A stretch of DNA of 34,351 nucleotides from Candidatus Poribacteria bacterium (GTDB taxonomy: Bacteria; Poribacteria; WGA-4E; WGA-3G), in assembly GCA_009845545.1 (NCBI GenBank), contig VXZK01000096.1:1-34351 (forward strand). Direction: 5' to 3'. Under the pieces are notes generated by a model that was not told the origin of the DNA, did not search any database, and was given only the letters and a program-made list of their open reading frames with translations. Position 1 is the first letter of the stretch; each line of letters starts with the position of its first letter. Positions 26,019-33,870 of this stretch are shown one piece after another. Position numbers and translations under genes: made by a program.

Positions 26019-27326
26019 ATGATAGAATTTGAACAAGAGGAATTTGAAAACTTACGTGCCAAAATTAAAGTCATAGGTGTCGGCGGTGCTGGTGGCAATG
26101 CTGTGAAACGTATGATTGAAGCCGGGATCACCGGCATAGAGTTTTATGCTGTCAACACCGACCAGCAAGCACTCTTGACCTGCCGCGGTGCCACTCAAAT
26201 CCCGATCGGCCTTAATACGACCGAAGGTTTAGGATCCGGTGCCAACCCAGAGATCGGTCGAAAAGCTGCTGAGGAGGATAGAGAACATCTGCAGACTATC
26301 GTCGAAAATGCGAACATGGTCTTCATTACCGCCGGTATGGGTGGCGGTACCGGTACCGGTGCTGCACCCCTCATCGCTTCACAAGCAAAAGAACGCGGGG
26401 CACTTACGATCGCAGTTGTGACACGTCCCTTTAACTTTGAAGGCCAACGCCGCGCCACAATTGCCGAGGAAGGACTTGAAGAACTCCGTCAAGCCGCCGA
26501 TTCCGTAATTGTTGTTCCAAACCAGCGCCTTATTGACACGATGGACAGAAAATTGCCAATTCGAGAGGCGTTCCGCATTGGAGACGAGATCCTCCTCCAT
26601 GGGGTAAAAAGCATCTCTGACATCGTTACAGAATCAGGCGAAATTAACGTTGACTTTGCCGACGTTGAATCCATTATGCGAGGTGCGGGAAGCGCATTGA
26701 TGGGTATGGGGCATGGGAATGGCGATAATCGCGCACCTTTCGCAGCCGAGCAGGCTATTAGTTCCCCACTTCTTGAACAGACCAACATCGCTGGGGCTGT
26801 CGGTATGATTGTCAACATCACCGCGCCTCCTAATTTCATGATGCACGAACTCGATGAAGCGATGCAGGTTATTAAGGATACCGCACCCGAAGCGCAAATT
26901 ATCTTCGGTCTCGTTTACAAAGATGAATTGGAACTCGACGATGAAGTCCTTGTGACTGTCATCGCAACAGGCTTTGATTCTGATGCCGGATACGCACCCG
27001 GGGCCGAGACATCAGGTACTGGAAACCCATCCGCACGATATGATGACGCAGATGTTTATCAGCGGCAGCCATCTGCTTTATCGGAACAGCGTATGGCAAG
27101 GGCAGGCAGGACCCGACCGGGGGGGAGAGTGTCATCTAATAGAACTGCTACGCCAACCCGCAGACAGAGACCAGAACCAGAGCAACCTGTGGAGCAAGAG
27201 CAACCTCCACAAGACAGCGGACGCAAACCCGCCCGGAGAAGGGATCAAGGGGCACAGCAGCGCGATACAGACTGGGAAATCCCAGCCTTTCTACGCGTTC
27301 AAAAAAGAAACCGGAACGACAAATAA
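26019..27326 (+). CDS. ftsZ: Cell division GTPase FtsZ
   Basis: The tubulin homologue that polymerises into the Z ring at mid-cell. KVIGVGGAGGNAVKRM is at 17-32, and the tubulin signature GGGTGTG at 108-114 binds GTP. The NVDFADV segment forms the T7 loop that completes the neighbouring subunit's active site. After the core (to about 325) comes a hydrophilic linker of about 90 residues, very rich in Arg, Pro, Gln and Thr. The conserved C-terminal peptide follows, DWEIPAFLRVQ, which binds FtsA. A basic stretch KRNRNDK follows the peptide. An in-frame TAA at 26004 leaves the ATG at 26019 as the only usable start. It is the last gene of the dcw run. Confidence 0.98.
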   Translation: MIEFEQEEFENLRAKIKVIGVGGAGGNAVKRMIEAGITGIEFYAVNTDQQALLTCRGATQIPIGLNTTEGLGSGANPEIGRKAAEEDREHLQTIVENANMVFITAGMGGGTGTGAAPLIASQAKERGALTIAVVTRPFNFEGQRRATIAEEGLEELRQAADSVIVVPNQRLIDTMDRKLPIREAFRIGDEILLHGVKSISDIVTESGEINVDFADVESIMRGAGSALMGMGHGNGDNRAPFAAEQAISSPLLEQTNIAGAVGMIVNITAPPNFMMHELDEAMQVIKDTAPEAQIIFGLVYKDELELDDEVLVTVIATGFDSDAGYAPGAETSGTGNPSARYDDADVYQRQPSALSEQRMARAGRTRPGGRVSSNRTATPTRRQRPEPEQPVEQEQPPQDSGRKPARRRDQGAQQRDTDWEIPAFLRVQKRNRNDK

Positions 27327-27396
27327 GCATGAGGGCTATATCGTCTCCTATCCGTACAATTTTTTAAAAGTCAGTGAGATATATTGATTGGGTTCC

Positions 27397-27442
27397 TTAA
27401 CCATGGTTAAAGTTGCATTGCGTTTTGATAACACAATGTAAC
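27397..27442. repeat. Perfect palindrome and adjacent hairpin after ftsZ
   Basis: TTAACCATGGTTAA at 27397-27410 is a perfect 14-bp palindrome. One base later GTTGCATTG (27412-27420) can pair with CAATGTAAC (27434-27442), giving nine pairs including one G-T around a 13-base loop. The first looks like a dimeric protein-binding site, the second like an RNA hairpin. The T-run (27459-27463) is too distant for a classical terminator. Confidence 0.45.
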
Positions 27443-27470
27443 GTATGTCGCTTTCACATTTTTGCTTATA

Positions 27471-27530
27471 GACGCGCCTTCCAAGCGTGTCCCGTTGTTT
27501 TACTTCGTAGGTGCGCTTTCGAGCGCACCT
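27471..27530. repeat. Palindromic repeat copy B plus a 9-bp TTCG hairpin
   Basis: GACGCGCCTTCCAAGCGTGTC at 27471-27491 is an imperfect palindrome sharing the ttatagac lead and TTCCAAGC core with 1636-1654. At 27509-27530 AGGTGCGCT and AGCGCACCT form a perfect 9-bp stem closed by a TTCG tetraloop, directly before the radical SAM gene. The pair looks like an intergenic repeat module and could also act on the 5' end of the next mRNA. Confidence 0.6.
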
Positions 27531-27549
27531 TATTACACATGAGGAAATA

Positions 27550-29274
27550 GTGGATCTACGCCAGCACTACCAACATCTCCGCAGCGAAGAACACACTGCG
27601 CATCATAATTTCAGAAAACCGAACAGATTCGCCCTTGTCTATCCAAGCACTTATGAACTTGGGATGTCAAGTCTCGGTGTTCAGGTTATCTATGCAACTC
27701 TCAACGCCCGAAAGGACACCGCTTGCGAACGCGTTTTTGTGCCAGAGACGAGTTACATTCAGAAACTTGTCAGACAGAAAAAGCCGCTTTTCTCGTTTGA
27801 AACCCAAACAGCACTCAACCAGTTTGATATTATCGGATTTTCTGTCTCCTTCGAATCGGACTACGTAAATATTCCGCGCACTTTACAACTCGCAAATATA
27901 CCACCGCTTGCTGCAGCACGTACAGAATGGGATCCGCTCGTTGTCGCTGGCGGTATCAATATCTCCTATAATCCAGAACCGATTGCTGATTTCGTTGATG
28001 TCTTCGTTGTTGGCGAAGCCGAACTTGTCGTTCATCAACTCATGGCGCATTTTAACGCGTGGAAACAGTCTGGTGCCCCGAAGCGTGAGTTACTCGAAAC
28101 GTTAGCGACTGTTCCGGGGCTTTATGTGCCGAGTCTTTACGACGTAACCTATCACGATGATGGAACGATTGAGGCGGTCTCCCCAAAACCGGGTGTCCCG
28201 CCCCAAATTCAAGCCGGGGCTGTTCCAGGACTTGACGATGTTGAAACTTGTACACATATCCATACACCGAACACTGAATTCGCGAATGCACATCTCATTG
28301 AAATCGTGCGCGGGTGTGGTAGACAGTGTCGTTTTTGTGTTGCCGATTATGCTCGCCGATGGCCAAGGCGGCGTTCTGTGGAAAGCACACTTGCACTCGC
28401 AGAACGCGCACGCGGTATTACGGATAGGATCGGACTGGTCGGTGCTTCTATTTCTGACCACCCGCACATCGACGAGATCGCTACAGGTCTCGTCGAACGT
28501 GGGTTCCGTATCTCTTGTGCTTCACTCCGCGCTGAAACTGTCCGTGCGCCCTTGCTCGACGCACTCGCGGACAGTGAACAAGGGACTATCACGATAGCCC
28601 CAGAAGTTGCCACTGAAGAACTTCAAAAGGTCGTCAATAAAGCGATTCCGCGCGAGCAACTCTATCACGTTTTTGAGGAAGCGTTGAAGCGTGATATTCT
28701 TAACCTTCGCCTTTATTTCCTCATCGGTGTTCCCCATGAAACGCCTGCAGATGTTCAGGCGATCGTAGATATGGCAAAAGAGATGCGTACAATCCTGCTC
28801 CCGCATGCGAAGCGGACAGGGCGCATTGCCCGTATCAGTTTTACCATCTCACCGATGGTACCGAAGCCACATACACCTTTCCAATGGGTAGCAATGGAAC
28901 CCCCGAAAACCATCTCACGCAAACTGGATTTCCTGAAACGTGAAATTAATCAACTTGGGAGTATAAAAGTCGGGTCTGCAAGTGCCAGACTCGCGCACCA
29001 AGAAGCCGCCTTCGCACGCGGTGACCGGCGGCTTGGAAAGGTGATTCTTGAACTTGCGAACGGTGTATCATGGAACCAAGCCTTCCGCCAACACGGGATA
29101 ATGCCAGATTTTTACGCGACACGCCAACGCCCACTACATGAAGTCAATCCGTGGGACCATCTTGATCTGAATGTTAAACCTCAATTCTTACAACTTGAAT
29201 TCAACAAGCACGAAAAAGGTTTTATGACCAGCGAATGTGATACGACCGTTTGTAAGAAATGTGGTGCCTGCTAA
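27550..29274 (+). CDS. B12-binding-type radical SAM protein
   Basis: A radical S-adenosylmethionine enzyme of COG1032 type with unknown substrate. The N-terminal half resembles the cobalamin-binding fold common to this group (FALVYPSTYELGMSSLGVQ, then DIIGFSVSFESDY and VVAGGINISYNPEPIADFVD). The iron-sulfur motif CGRQCRFC follows IVRG at about residues 256-263, and the TIM-barrel core contains LRAETV and TIAPEVATEELQKVVNK. A C-terminal cysteine cluster, CDTTVCKKCGAC, may bind metal. The DUF2344 partner found beside the related TIGR03960 proteins is not here. The frame opens at GTG 27511 inside a hairpin. GTG at 27550, four bases after GAGGA at 27541-27545, is preferred, but the start is uncertain. 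Confidence 0.85.
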   Translation: MDLRQHYQHLRSEEHTAHHNFRKPNRFALVYPSTYELGMSSLGVQVIYATLNARKDTACERVFVPETSYIQKLVRQKKPLFSFETQTALNQFDIIGFSVSFESDYVNIPRTLQLANIPPLAAARTEWDPLVVAGGINISYNPEPIADFVDVFVVGEAELVVHQLMAHFNAWKQSGAPKRELLETLATVPGLYVPSLYDVTYHDDGTIEAVSPKPGVPPQIQAGAVPGLDDVETCTHIHTPNTEFANAHLIEIVRGCGRQCRFCVADYARRWPRRRSVESTLALAERARGITDRIGLVGASISDHPHIDEIATGLVERGFRISCASLRAETVRAPLLDALADSEQGTITIAPEVATEELQKVVNKAIPREQLYHVFEEALKRDILNLRLYFLIGVPHETPADVQAIVDMAKEMRTILLPHAKRTGRIARISFTISPMVPKPHTPFQWVAMEPPKTISRKLDFLKREINQLGSIKVGSASARLAHQEAAFARGDRRLGKVILELANGVSWNQAFRQHGIMPDFYATRQRPLHEVNPWDHLDLNVKPQFLQLEFNKHEKGFMTSECDTTVCKKCGAC

Positions 29275-29385
29275 ATTTATCTGCCTCGCACCAACCGAGT
29301 AATTGCGCGGTCGTCCAAATTTAATATCCGATTTGTTGTTTTGGCAAGTCTTACCGTACTTCTATGATTAAAGGAGGAATGCACT

Positions 29386-30159
29386 GTGCGCAAATGTGAA
29401 CAATTTATTGGGGTACTTGTTGCAATATTCGTCCTATTCACCCTTACGACCTCTCTATATGCAGGATTGGATGACAAATCCCTCGTTTTATACCTCTCAT
29501 TTGATGAAGGAAAGGGCGGTGATGCCGCCGATGGATCCGTGCATGGTCATGATGGCGAACTTATCAAAGATCCTACATGGGTCGATGGGCAGTTCGGCAA
29601 AGCATTGGAGTTTGATGGCACAAAGGGCCAACATGTAATGGTGCCTATCAACGACACCTTACAGCTAAGAGAACAGTTCTCTATGGCTTTTTGGGTTAAG
29701 CGTGACGCTGCCCAAATTCGGGAGTGGAATTACATGGTGACAGCGGGGTCCTTGAAATGGGCATCAATCTTAAAAAGCGGCGACAAGAAAACCTACATCT
29801 TTACGACATCCGGTGCTTGGGGGCAAAGAGCCGTCAGCGATGACATTCAACCCGACGACTGGGTCCATCTTGCCGTGACCCATGATACCAAATCCGAAAT
29901 TGTTATCTATAACGACGGAAAAAAAGCAGGCGGTGGGGCTAAACCGTCTCCTGTTGATGAAATTGATGGTTCAGTAATGGTGGGTGCTCGTCACCCCGGC
30001 GAAGAATTTTTCACCGGTATCATCGACGAAGTATTTCTCTTTAACAGAATCATTACCGAGGCAGAAATTGAAGAAATTATGACTGGGGATTTTCTACCCG
30101 TGGAACCCGCAGAAAAACTCGCGACAACCTGGGCGAGTATTAAAACGGATCGCGACTGA
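29386..30159 (+). CDS. Secreted LamG-domain protein
   Basis: A 257-residue exported protein. Residues 1-26 form a signal peptide (RK, hydrophobic core, SLYA before Gly27). Residues 30-230 match a concanavalin-like LamG jelly roll: LVLYLSFDEGKG, the GQFGKALEFDG motif, FSMAFWVKRD, DDWVHLAVTHD, FFTGIIDEVFLFNRIITEAEI. Such domains bind glycans or proteins; the ligand is unknown. The tail EKLATTWASIK resembles a C-terminal signature I associate with Poribacteria LamG proteins (from memory). The start is GTG, with AAGGAGG at 29371-29377 eight bases upstream. It probably stands alone. Confidence 0.88.
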   Translation: MRKCEQFIGVLVAIFVLFTLTTSLYAGLDDKSLVLYLSFDEGKGGDAADGSVHGHDGELIKDPTWVDGQFGKALEFDGTKGQHVMVPINDTLQLREQFSMAFWVKRDAAQIREWNYMVTAGSLKWASILKSGDKKTYIFTTSGAWGQRAVSDDIQPDDWVHLAVTHDTKSEIVIYNDGKKAGGGAKPSPVDEIDGSVMVGARHPGEEFFTGIIDEVFLFNRIITEAEIEEIMTGDFLPVEPAEKLATTWASIKTDRD

Positions 30160-30182
30160 CCCTTTATCCAGACTGTCCTTCA

Positions 30183-30207
30183 TAGGGGCGAGGTTGCCTC
30201 GTCCCTA
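30183..30207. repeat. 11-bp GC-rich palindrome (intergenic repeat)
   Basis: TAGGGGCGAGG, loop TTG, and CCTCGTCCCTA pair over eleven positions with one G-T. It lies between the LamG gene and the small coiled-coil gene. The stem is followed by only AAAA on the plus strand, so it is not a plus-strand intrinsic terminator. It matches the style of the other intergenic palindromes here. Confidence 0.6.
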
Positions 30208-30286
30208 AAAACCTATCAATTTGAACCCGACAAAATACCAACACATCACATCGCATATATACTGTTATGTTATAAGGAAGCCAAAA

Positions 30287-30538
30287 ATGGACTTCAGCTG
30301 GTTTGGAATCACCGTTATTGACCTAGGCATCGTAAGCATCGGAATCATCGGATTCGCTTGGCTCTTCCGAAGAATCGCTATCCTTGAACGAGAAAATGGC
30401 AGACTACAAGCAGAAGTAGATACACTCACGAAAGAGAATCGAGATCTTCGACAAGAACTCAATATTTTAGCAGCACGATACACCGAAATCAAAGAGATGC
30501 TTACGCTGCTTCTCAAGCGCGAAAATTTTATCGAATAA
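30287..30538 (+). CDS. Small membrane-anchored coiled-coil protein
   Basis: An 83-residue hypothetical protein with no recognised family. One transmembrane helix (about 6-27) is followed by a basic RR and a continuous heptad-like coiled coil (about 30-78: LERENGRLQAEVDTLTKENR and onward). This would give a membrane-tethered rod, probably dimeric. The ATG at 30287 is chosen because AAGGAAG at 30274-30280 is six bases upstream; a TTG at 30221 would add an unconserved-looking tail. It precedes the TPR gene by about 110 bases. Function unknown. Confidence 0.7.
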   Translation: MDFSWFGITVIDLGIVSIGIIGFAWLFRRIAILERENGRLQAEVDTLTKENRDLRQELNILAARYTEIKEMLTLLLKRENFIE

Positions 30539-30652
30539 ACCGGCACTGTCACAGATCGCATCTACCGTGGCTTCAAATTGAAACGCGCGCTGACTCTAAC
30601 GCAACATACTATAGGGCGGGGCAAACGCTGTCCTTACATTGGAGGGAAGCGT

Positions 30653-31801
30653 ATGCTAAAATATTTCGTCCTATTTATTATTATCTTCGGTGCTTTTGGA
30701 AACACAACTTTATCCGACGTTTCAACCGCTGAAAAGCACTATCAGCGTGCGACCACCTACCATAATCTCGGAGAATTCGAGCAGGCGATCTCCGAATACA
30801 AAAAAGCCATCGCGCTTGCGCCAAATTCCCCTATCGTTTACAACAAACTCGGTGTCGCATATTCCGAATTGAAGCAATACGATGCCGCACTTGATGCTTA
30901 TCAGAAGGCACTTAAGCTGTCTCCCATGACAGCAGAACTGCATTATAACATCGGAATCGTTTACCTAAAGAAAGGGACATTCTCACGCGCTGCTGAAGCG
31001 TTTGAACGCGCGACTGCTATTGACGCAGAATGGGCGGATCCCTATACCGGACTCGGTGAAGTCCACTTAAAACAGGGCGAGCTTGAAGGGGCCGCACGCG
31101 CCTATAAAAAAGCCACACGCCTCAACCCAAAAAGTGCCAGCGCGATTCTCGGTTTAGGTAAAGTCCATACAAAACACGGACGTTTAGATGCAGCGATCAC
31201 CGCTGTTGAGAAAGCAATTGAAATTCAGGTGGATTATACGGAGGCACACTATCAACTCGCTCAGATTTACGTCAAACGCGGCGCAAAGGAAAAGGCTGCC
31301 ACAGCAATGGCGTTTTTTAAACGGCTCCGTCAAACAGATCCGCTCCTCGAAAAAGCCGAAATGTGGGTGAAAAAGCACCCGGATGACGCAAGAGGCTATA
31401 ACAATCTCGGCATCGTTTACCTCGCGCGGCACCGATTTGAGGATGCAGTGGCAACCTATAAACAAGCTATCTCGCTCGATCCCAACTTAGCAACTGCACA
31501 TTACAACTTGGGACATGCTTACCATAAACACGGAAAAGTTGACCTCGCGATTGCAGCGTATCAGCAGGCACTCGCTACCGATACGGAACTCGCTATTGCG
31601 CATAATAACATTGCAGTCTGCTATACCGAATTGAAGATGGACTTGGACAAGGCTCTCTCCCACGCCCGAACCGCTGTCCGTCTTGCTCCGACTGAGGCAA
31701 ACTATTGGGATACGCTTTCCGAAGTTTGTGATACCCTTGGGTTAGAAAATGAGGCGCGACGTGCACGTGAAAAACAGAAAGAGTATTCTAAGAACAAATG
31801 A
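30653..31801 (+). CDS. Exported TPR-repeat protein
   Basis: A 382-residue protein with an N-terminal hydrophobic segment (2-17, signal peptide or anchor) followed by about ten tetratricopeptide repeats. The repeats show the usual W/L-x2-L/G-Y-A pattern (such as YNNLGIVYLARHRFEDAV). Repeat 6 carries an insertion of about 16 residues. TPR arrays mediate protein contacts; no enzyme domain is present. The ATG at 30653 has GGAGGG at 30641-30646 six bases upstream; an earlier in-frame start at 30578 would put a charged tail before the signal-like segment, so it is rejected. The stop overlaps the next gene start (ATGA), so the two are translationally coupled and probably work together. Confidence 0.9.
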   Translation: MLKYFVLFIIIFGAFGNTTLSDVSTAEKHYQRATTYHNLGEFEQAISEYKKAIALAPNSPIVYNKLGVAYSELKQYDAALDAYQKALKLSPMTAELHYNIGIVYLKKGTFSRAAEAFERATAIDAEWADPYTGLGEVHLKQGELEGAARAYKKATRLNPKSASAILGLGKVHTKHGRLDAAITAVEKAIEIQVDYTEAHYQLAQIYVKRGAKEKAATAMAFFKRLRQTDPLLEKAEMWVKKHPDDARGYNNLGIVYLARHRFEDAVATYKQAISLDPNLATAHYNLGHAYHKHGKVDLAIAAYQQALATDTELAIAHNNIAVCYTELKMDLDKALSHARTAVRLAPTEANYWDTLSEVCDTLGLENEARRAREKQKEYSKNK

Positions 31802-33495
31802 GATACTGCTGTTGGATCGTTTTCTCTTTTATTTTCAGTATGCCTGTTCCCGCCGAAGTCCAATTCGTTGACGCGACTGCCGCTGCAGGCATCACGTTTC
31901 GGCATATTGACGGCAGAACCGGCGAAAAGTATCTTATTGAAACCCTCGGATCCGGGGCACTCTTCTTTGACTTTGACCTTGATGGGGCTCTCGACCTTTA
32001 TATAGTGAATGCGACGCATATCCCACCACCAGTTGATGAAAAACATTCTCACGGACATCTCCCAGAAAACAAACTCTATCAAAATAACGGCGATGGCACT
32101 TTCATCGACATCACGCAGAAGGCAGGTGTCGGAGATACCGGTTATGGTGTCGGGTGTGCTGCTGCCGATATCAACAATGACGGCTACCCTGAAATTTATG
32201 TAACCAACTACGGACCCAATATCTTGTACCATAACAATGGCGATGGCACTTTTACGGATGTTACGCAAAAAGCAGGGGTTGGCGATGAACGCTGGGGAAC
32301 AAGTTGTGCCTTTCTCGACTACGATAATGATGGCGATGTTGACCTCTATGTCGTCAACTACATGAAATTTTCGGTTGAAGAGAATCGCTGGTGGGAGACA
32401 CGGGGTATCAGAACGTATTGTAGCCCGACGGATCAGATTGCCGGCAGCCATTTTGTTAGCGAACTTGACATCCTCTATCGCAATAACGGCGATGGCACCT
32501 TCACGGATGTCACCGAAGCAGCGGGAATCTCACATCGCGCGCTCGGTCTCGCGGTTGCAGTCGGGGATTACGATAACGATGGGTATCCAGACCTTCATAT
32601 CGCTAACGATATGGAGGCAGATCTTCTCTACCGGAACAACGGGGACGGCACTTTTACTGAGACTGCCGACCTTACCGGCACAGGCTATGATGGGAACGGC
32701 TTTCCCGGAAGCGGTATGGGCAGCGCGTTCGGTGATTATGATAACAACGGCTACCTTGATCTCGTTGTTAGCAATGCGTCTTCACTGCCAGTGGTCCTTT
32801 ATCAAAATGAGAGTACTGCCTTTTTTTTCGATGTCTCTTTTACTTCAGGGATTGGCGCAGTGACGCTACCGTATTTTAAGTGGGCAGTCGAATTTTTTGA
32901 TTACAACAACGATGGTCTATTGGACATCTTTGTTGCAAATGGACATCTTCAGGAAAATATCGCGCTTTTCTCGGACAGCACTTATCCACAGTCTGACCTA
33001 CTTTTCCGCAACACACGCCAACAAAACGGCACTTACCATTTTACCGACGCTTCTGCTGCAGTCGGATTGGCACAATTGCCCAAGAAGGTTAGCCGCGGTG
33101 CAGCGTTCGGTGACTACGACAATGATGGGGACATTGATATTTTTCTCAATAATTCCAACCAACCTGCAACGCTCCTCAGAAACGAGGGTGGTAATAGCAA
33201 TCATTGGCTGACAATCCAGCCCATTAGCACACAGAGCAACGCATCAGGTATCGGCACAAAGATAGTTGTGAAAGCGGGAGAACTGTCTCTTTTCAAAGAG
33301 GTGCGTAGCGGTGCAAGTTATCTTTCGCAAAGCGATTTGCGCGTTCATTTTGGACTTGGAGAAAATTCAGAGGTTGACACCCTCGAAATCCACTGGCAAA
33401 GCGGACGCACAGAACGGTTTTCTAATCTAAAATCAAACCAGATTCTTCGCATTAAAGAGGGGCATAGAATTAGAAACGAGAAAGAAATAAAATAA
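31798..33495 (+). CDS. Secreted FG-GAP/VCBS repeat protein with ASPIC/UnbV domain (CRTAC1-like)
   Basis: A 565-residue exported protein. A signal peptide occupies about residues 1-19. It is followed by FG-GAP/VCBS propeller repeats with calcium-type loops: four NNGDGTF copies, and DYDNDGD/DYDNDGY-type strands. The C-terminal ASPIC/UnbV domain lies at about 480-550 (GIGTKIVVKAGELSLFKEV, YLSQSDLRVHFGLG, EIHWQSGRTERFSN). Such proteins are predicted extracellular beta-propellers binding Ca2+ and perhaps other proteins or glycans; the biochemical role is unknown. The ATG overlaps the TPR gene stop by four bases. In planctomycetes, Poribacteria and relatives, TPR and CRTAC1 modules are often linked. 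Confidence 0.92.
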   Translation: MRYCCWIVFSFIFSMPVPAEVQFVDATAAAGITFRHIDGRTGEKYLIETLGSGALFFDFDLDGALDLYIVNATHIPPPVDEKHSHGHLPENKLYQNNGDGTFIDITQKAGVGDTGYGVGCAAADINNDGYPEIYVTNYGPNILYHNNGDGTFTDVTQKAGVGDERWGTSCAFLDYDNDGDVDLYVVNYMKFSVEENRWWETRGIRTYCSPTDQIAGSHFVSELDILYRNNGDGTFTDVTEAAGISHRALGLAVAVGDYDNDGYPDLHIANDMEADLLYRNNGDGTFTETADLTGTGYDGNGFPGSGMGSAFGDYDNNGYLDLVVSNASSLPVVLYQNESTAFFFDVSFTSGIGAVTLPYFKWAVEFFDYNNDGLLDIFVANGHLQENIALFSDSTYPQSDLLFRNTRQQNGTYHFTDASAAVGLAQLPKKVSRGAAFGDYDNDGDIDIFLNNSNQPATLLRNEGGNSNHWLTIQPISTQSNASGIGTKIVVKAGELSLFKEVRSGASYLSQSDLRVHFGLGENSEVDTLEIHWQSGRTERFSNLKSNQILRIKEGHRIRNEKEIK

Positions 33496-33514
33496 ATAAT
33501 GTGGTTACAAGCCA

Positions 33515-33692
33515 ATGAACGAATTAGATAAAGATACAACTTGGTCGGTTTACGTTAAATTCACCAAACTCAATGCCGATCATTCTTGACCTCCGTAAGA
33601 ACGCGACTTGTGCGGAAGACCTTGCGTTTAGTGCCGCCATTGGAACTTGGCACAGCACGTCACGTATTTGTGAACTTTATGATTGGGGATAA
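33515..33692 (+). pseudogene. Two short overlapping frames, possible gene remnant
   Basis: A 24-codon frame (33515-33589, starting MNELDKDTTWSVYVKF) is followed in another frame by a 39-codon frame (33573-33692, MPIILDLRKNATCAED and onward). Both read like coding sequence but neither is recognised, and neither has a clear ribosome site. They may be a frameshifted remnant or chance. They fall in the 375-base gap between the ASPIC/UnbV gene and the last TPR gene. Confidence 0.25.
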
Positions 33693-33701
33693 AAAAGAAA
33701 T

Positions 33702-33730
33702 TTGCAATTTTTGTGTTTGTATGATATAGT
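33702..33730 (+). promoter_or_regulatory. Candidate sigma-70 promoter for the terminal TPR gene
   Basis: TTGCAA at 33702-33707, 17 bases, TATAGT at 33725-33730. The predicted start is near 33737, giving a leader of about 134 nt. The -35 box is identical to that proposed for tyrS. Confidence 0.55.
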
Positions 33731-33736
33731 ATTTAA

Positions 33737-33870
33737 ACCGGTTCTCGGGGGGCACTGCTACGAACAGTTCCCGCTGTTTCTACCACCCTTCCACCATAGC
33801 AGGGGATAAGGGACTGGGAACTGGAAATTACCCTAAGTAGTGAATTTTTCCAAAATAAGAGAGGATTATC
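33737..33870 (+). other. Potentially structured leader of the terminal TPR gene
   Basis: Within the predicted leader CAGTTCCC at 33765-33772 and GGGAACTG at 33816-33823 form a perfect 8-bp inverted repeat enclosing 43 bases rich in C on the 5' side and G on the 3' side. GAACAG at 33762-33767 can also pair with CTGTT(T) nearby, so alternative folds exist. No known riboswitch is recognised. Confidence 0.35.

Noticed and set aside
27340..27365. T-run after ftsZ as an intrinsic terminator
   Set aside because: No GC-rich hairpin precedes the run of T residues.
31702..32451. A 249-codon minus-strand open frame
   Set aside because: It lies fully opposite the TPR and ASPIC/UnbV genes, whose frames have clear domain motifs; repeat-rich Asp codons create open frames on the other strand.
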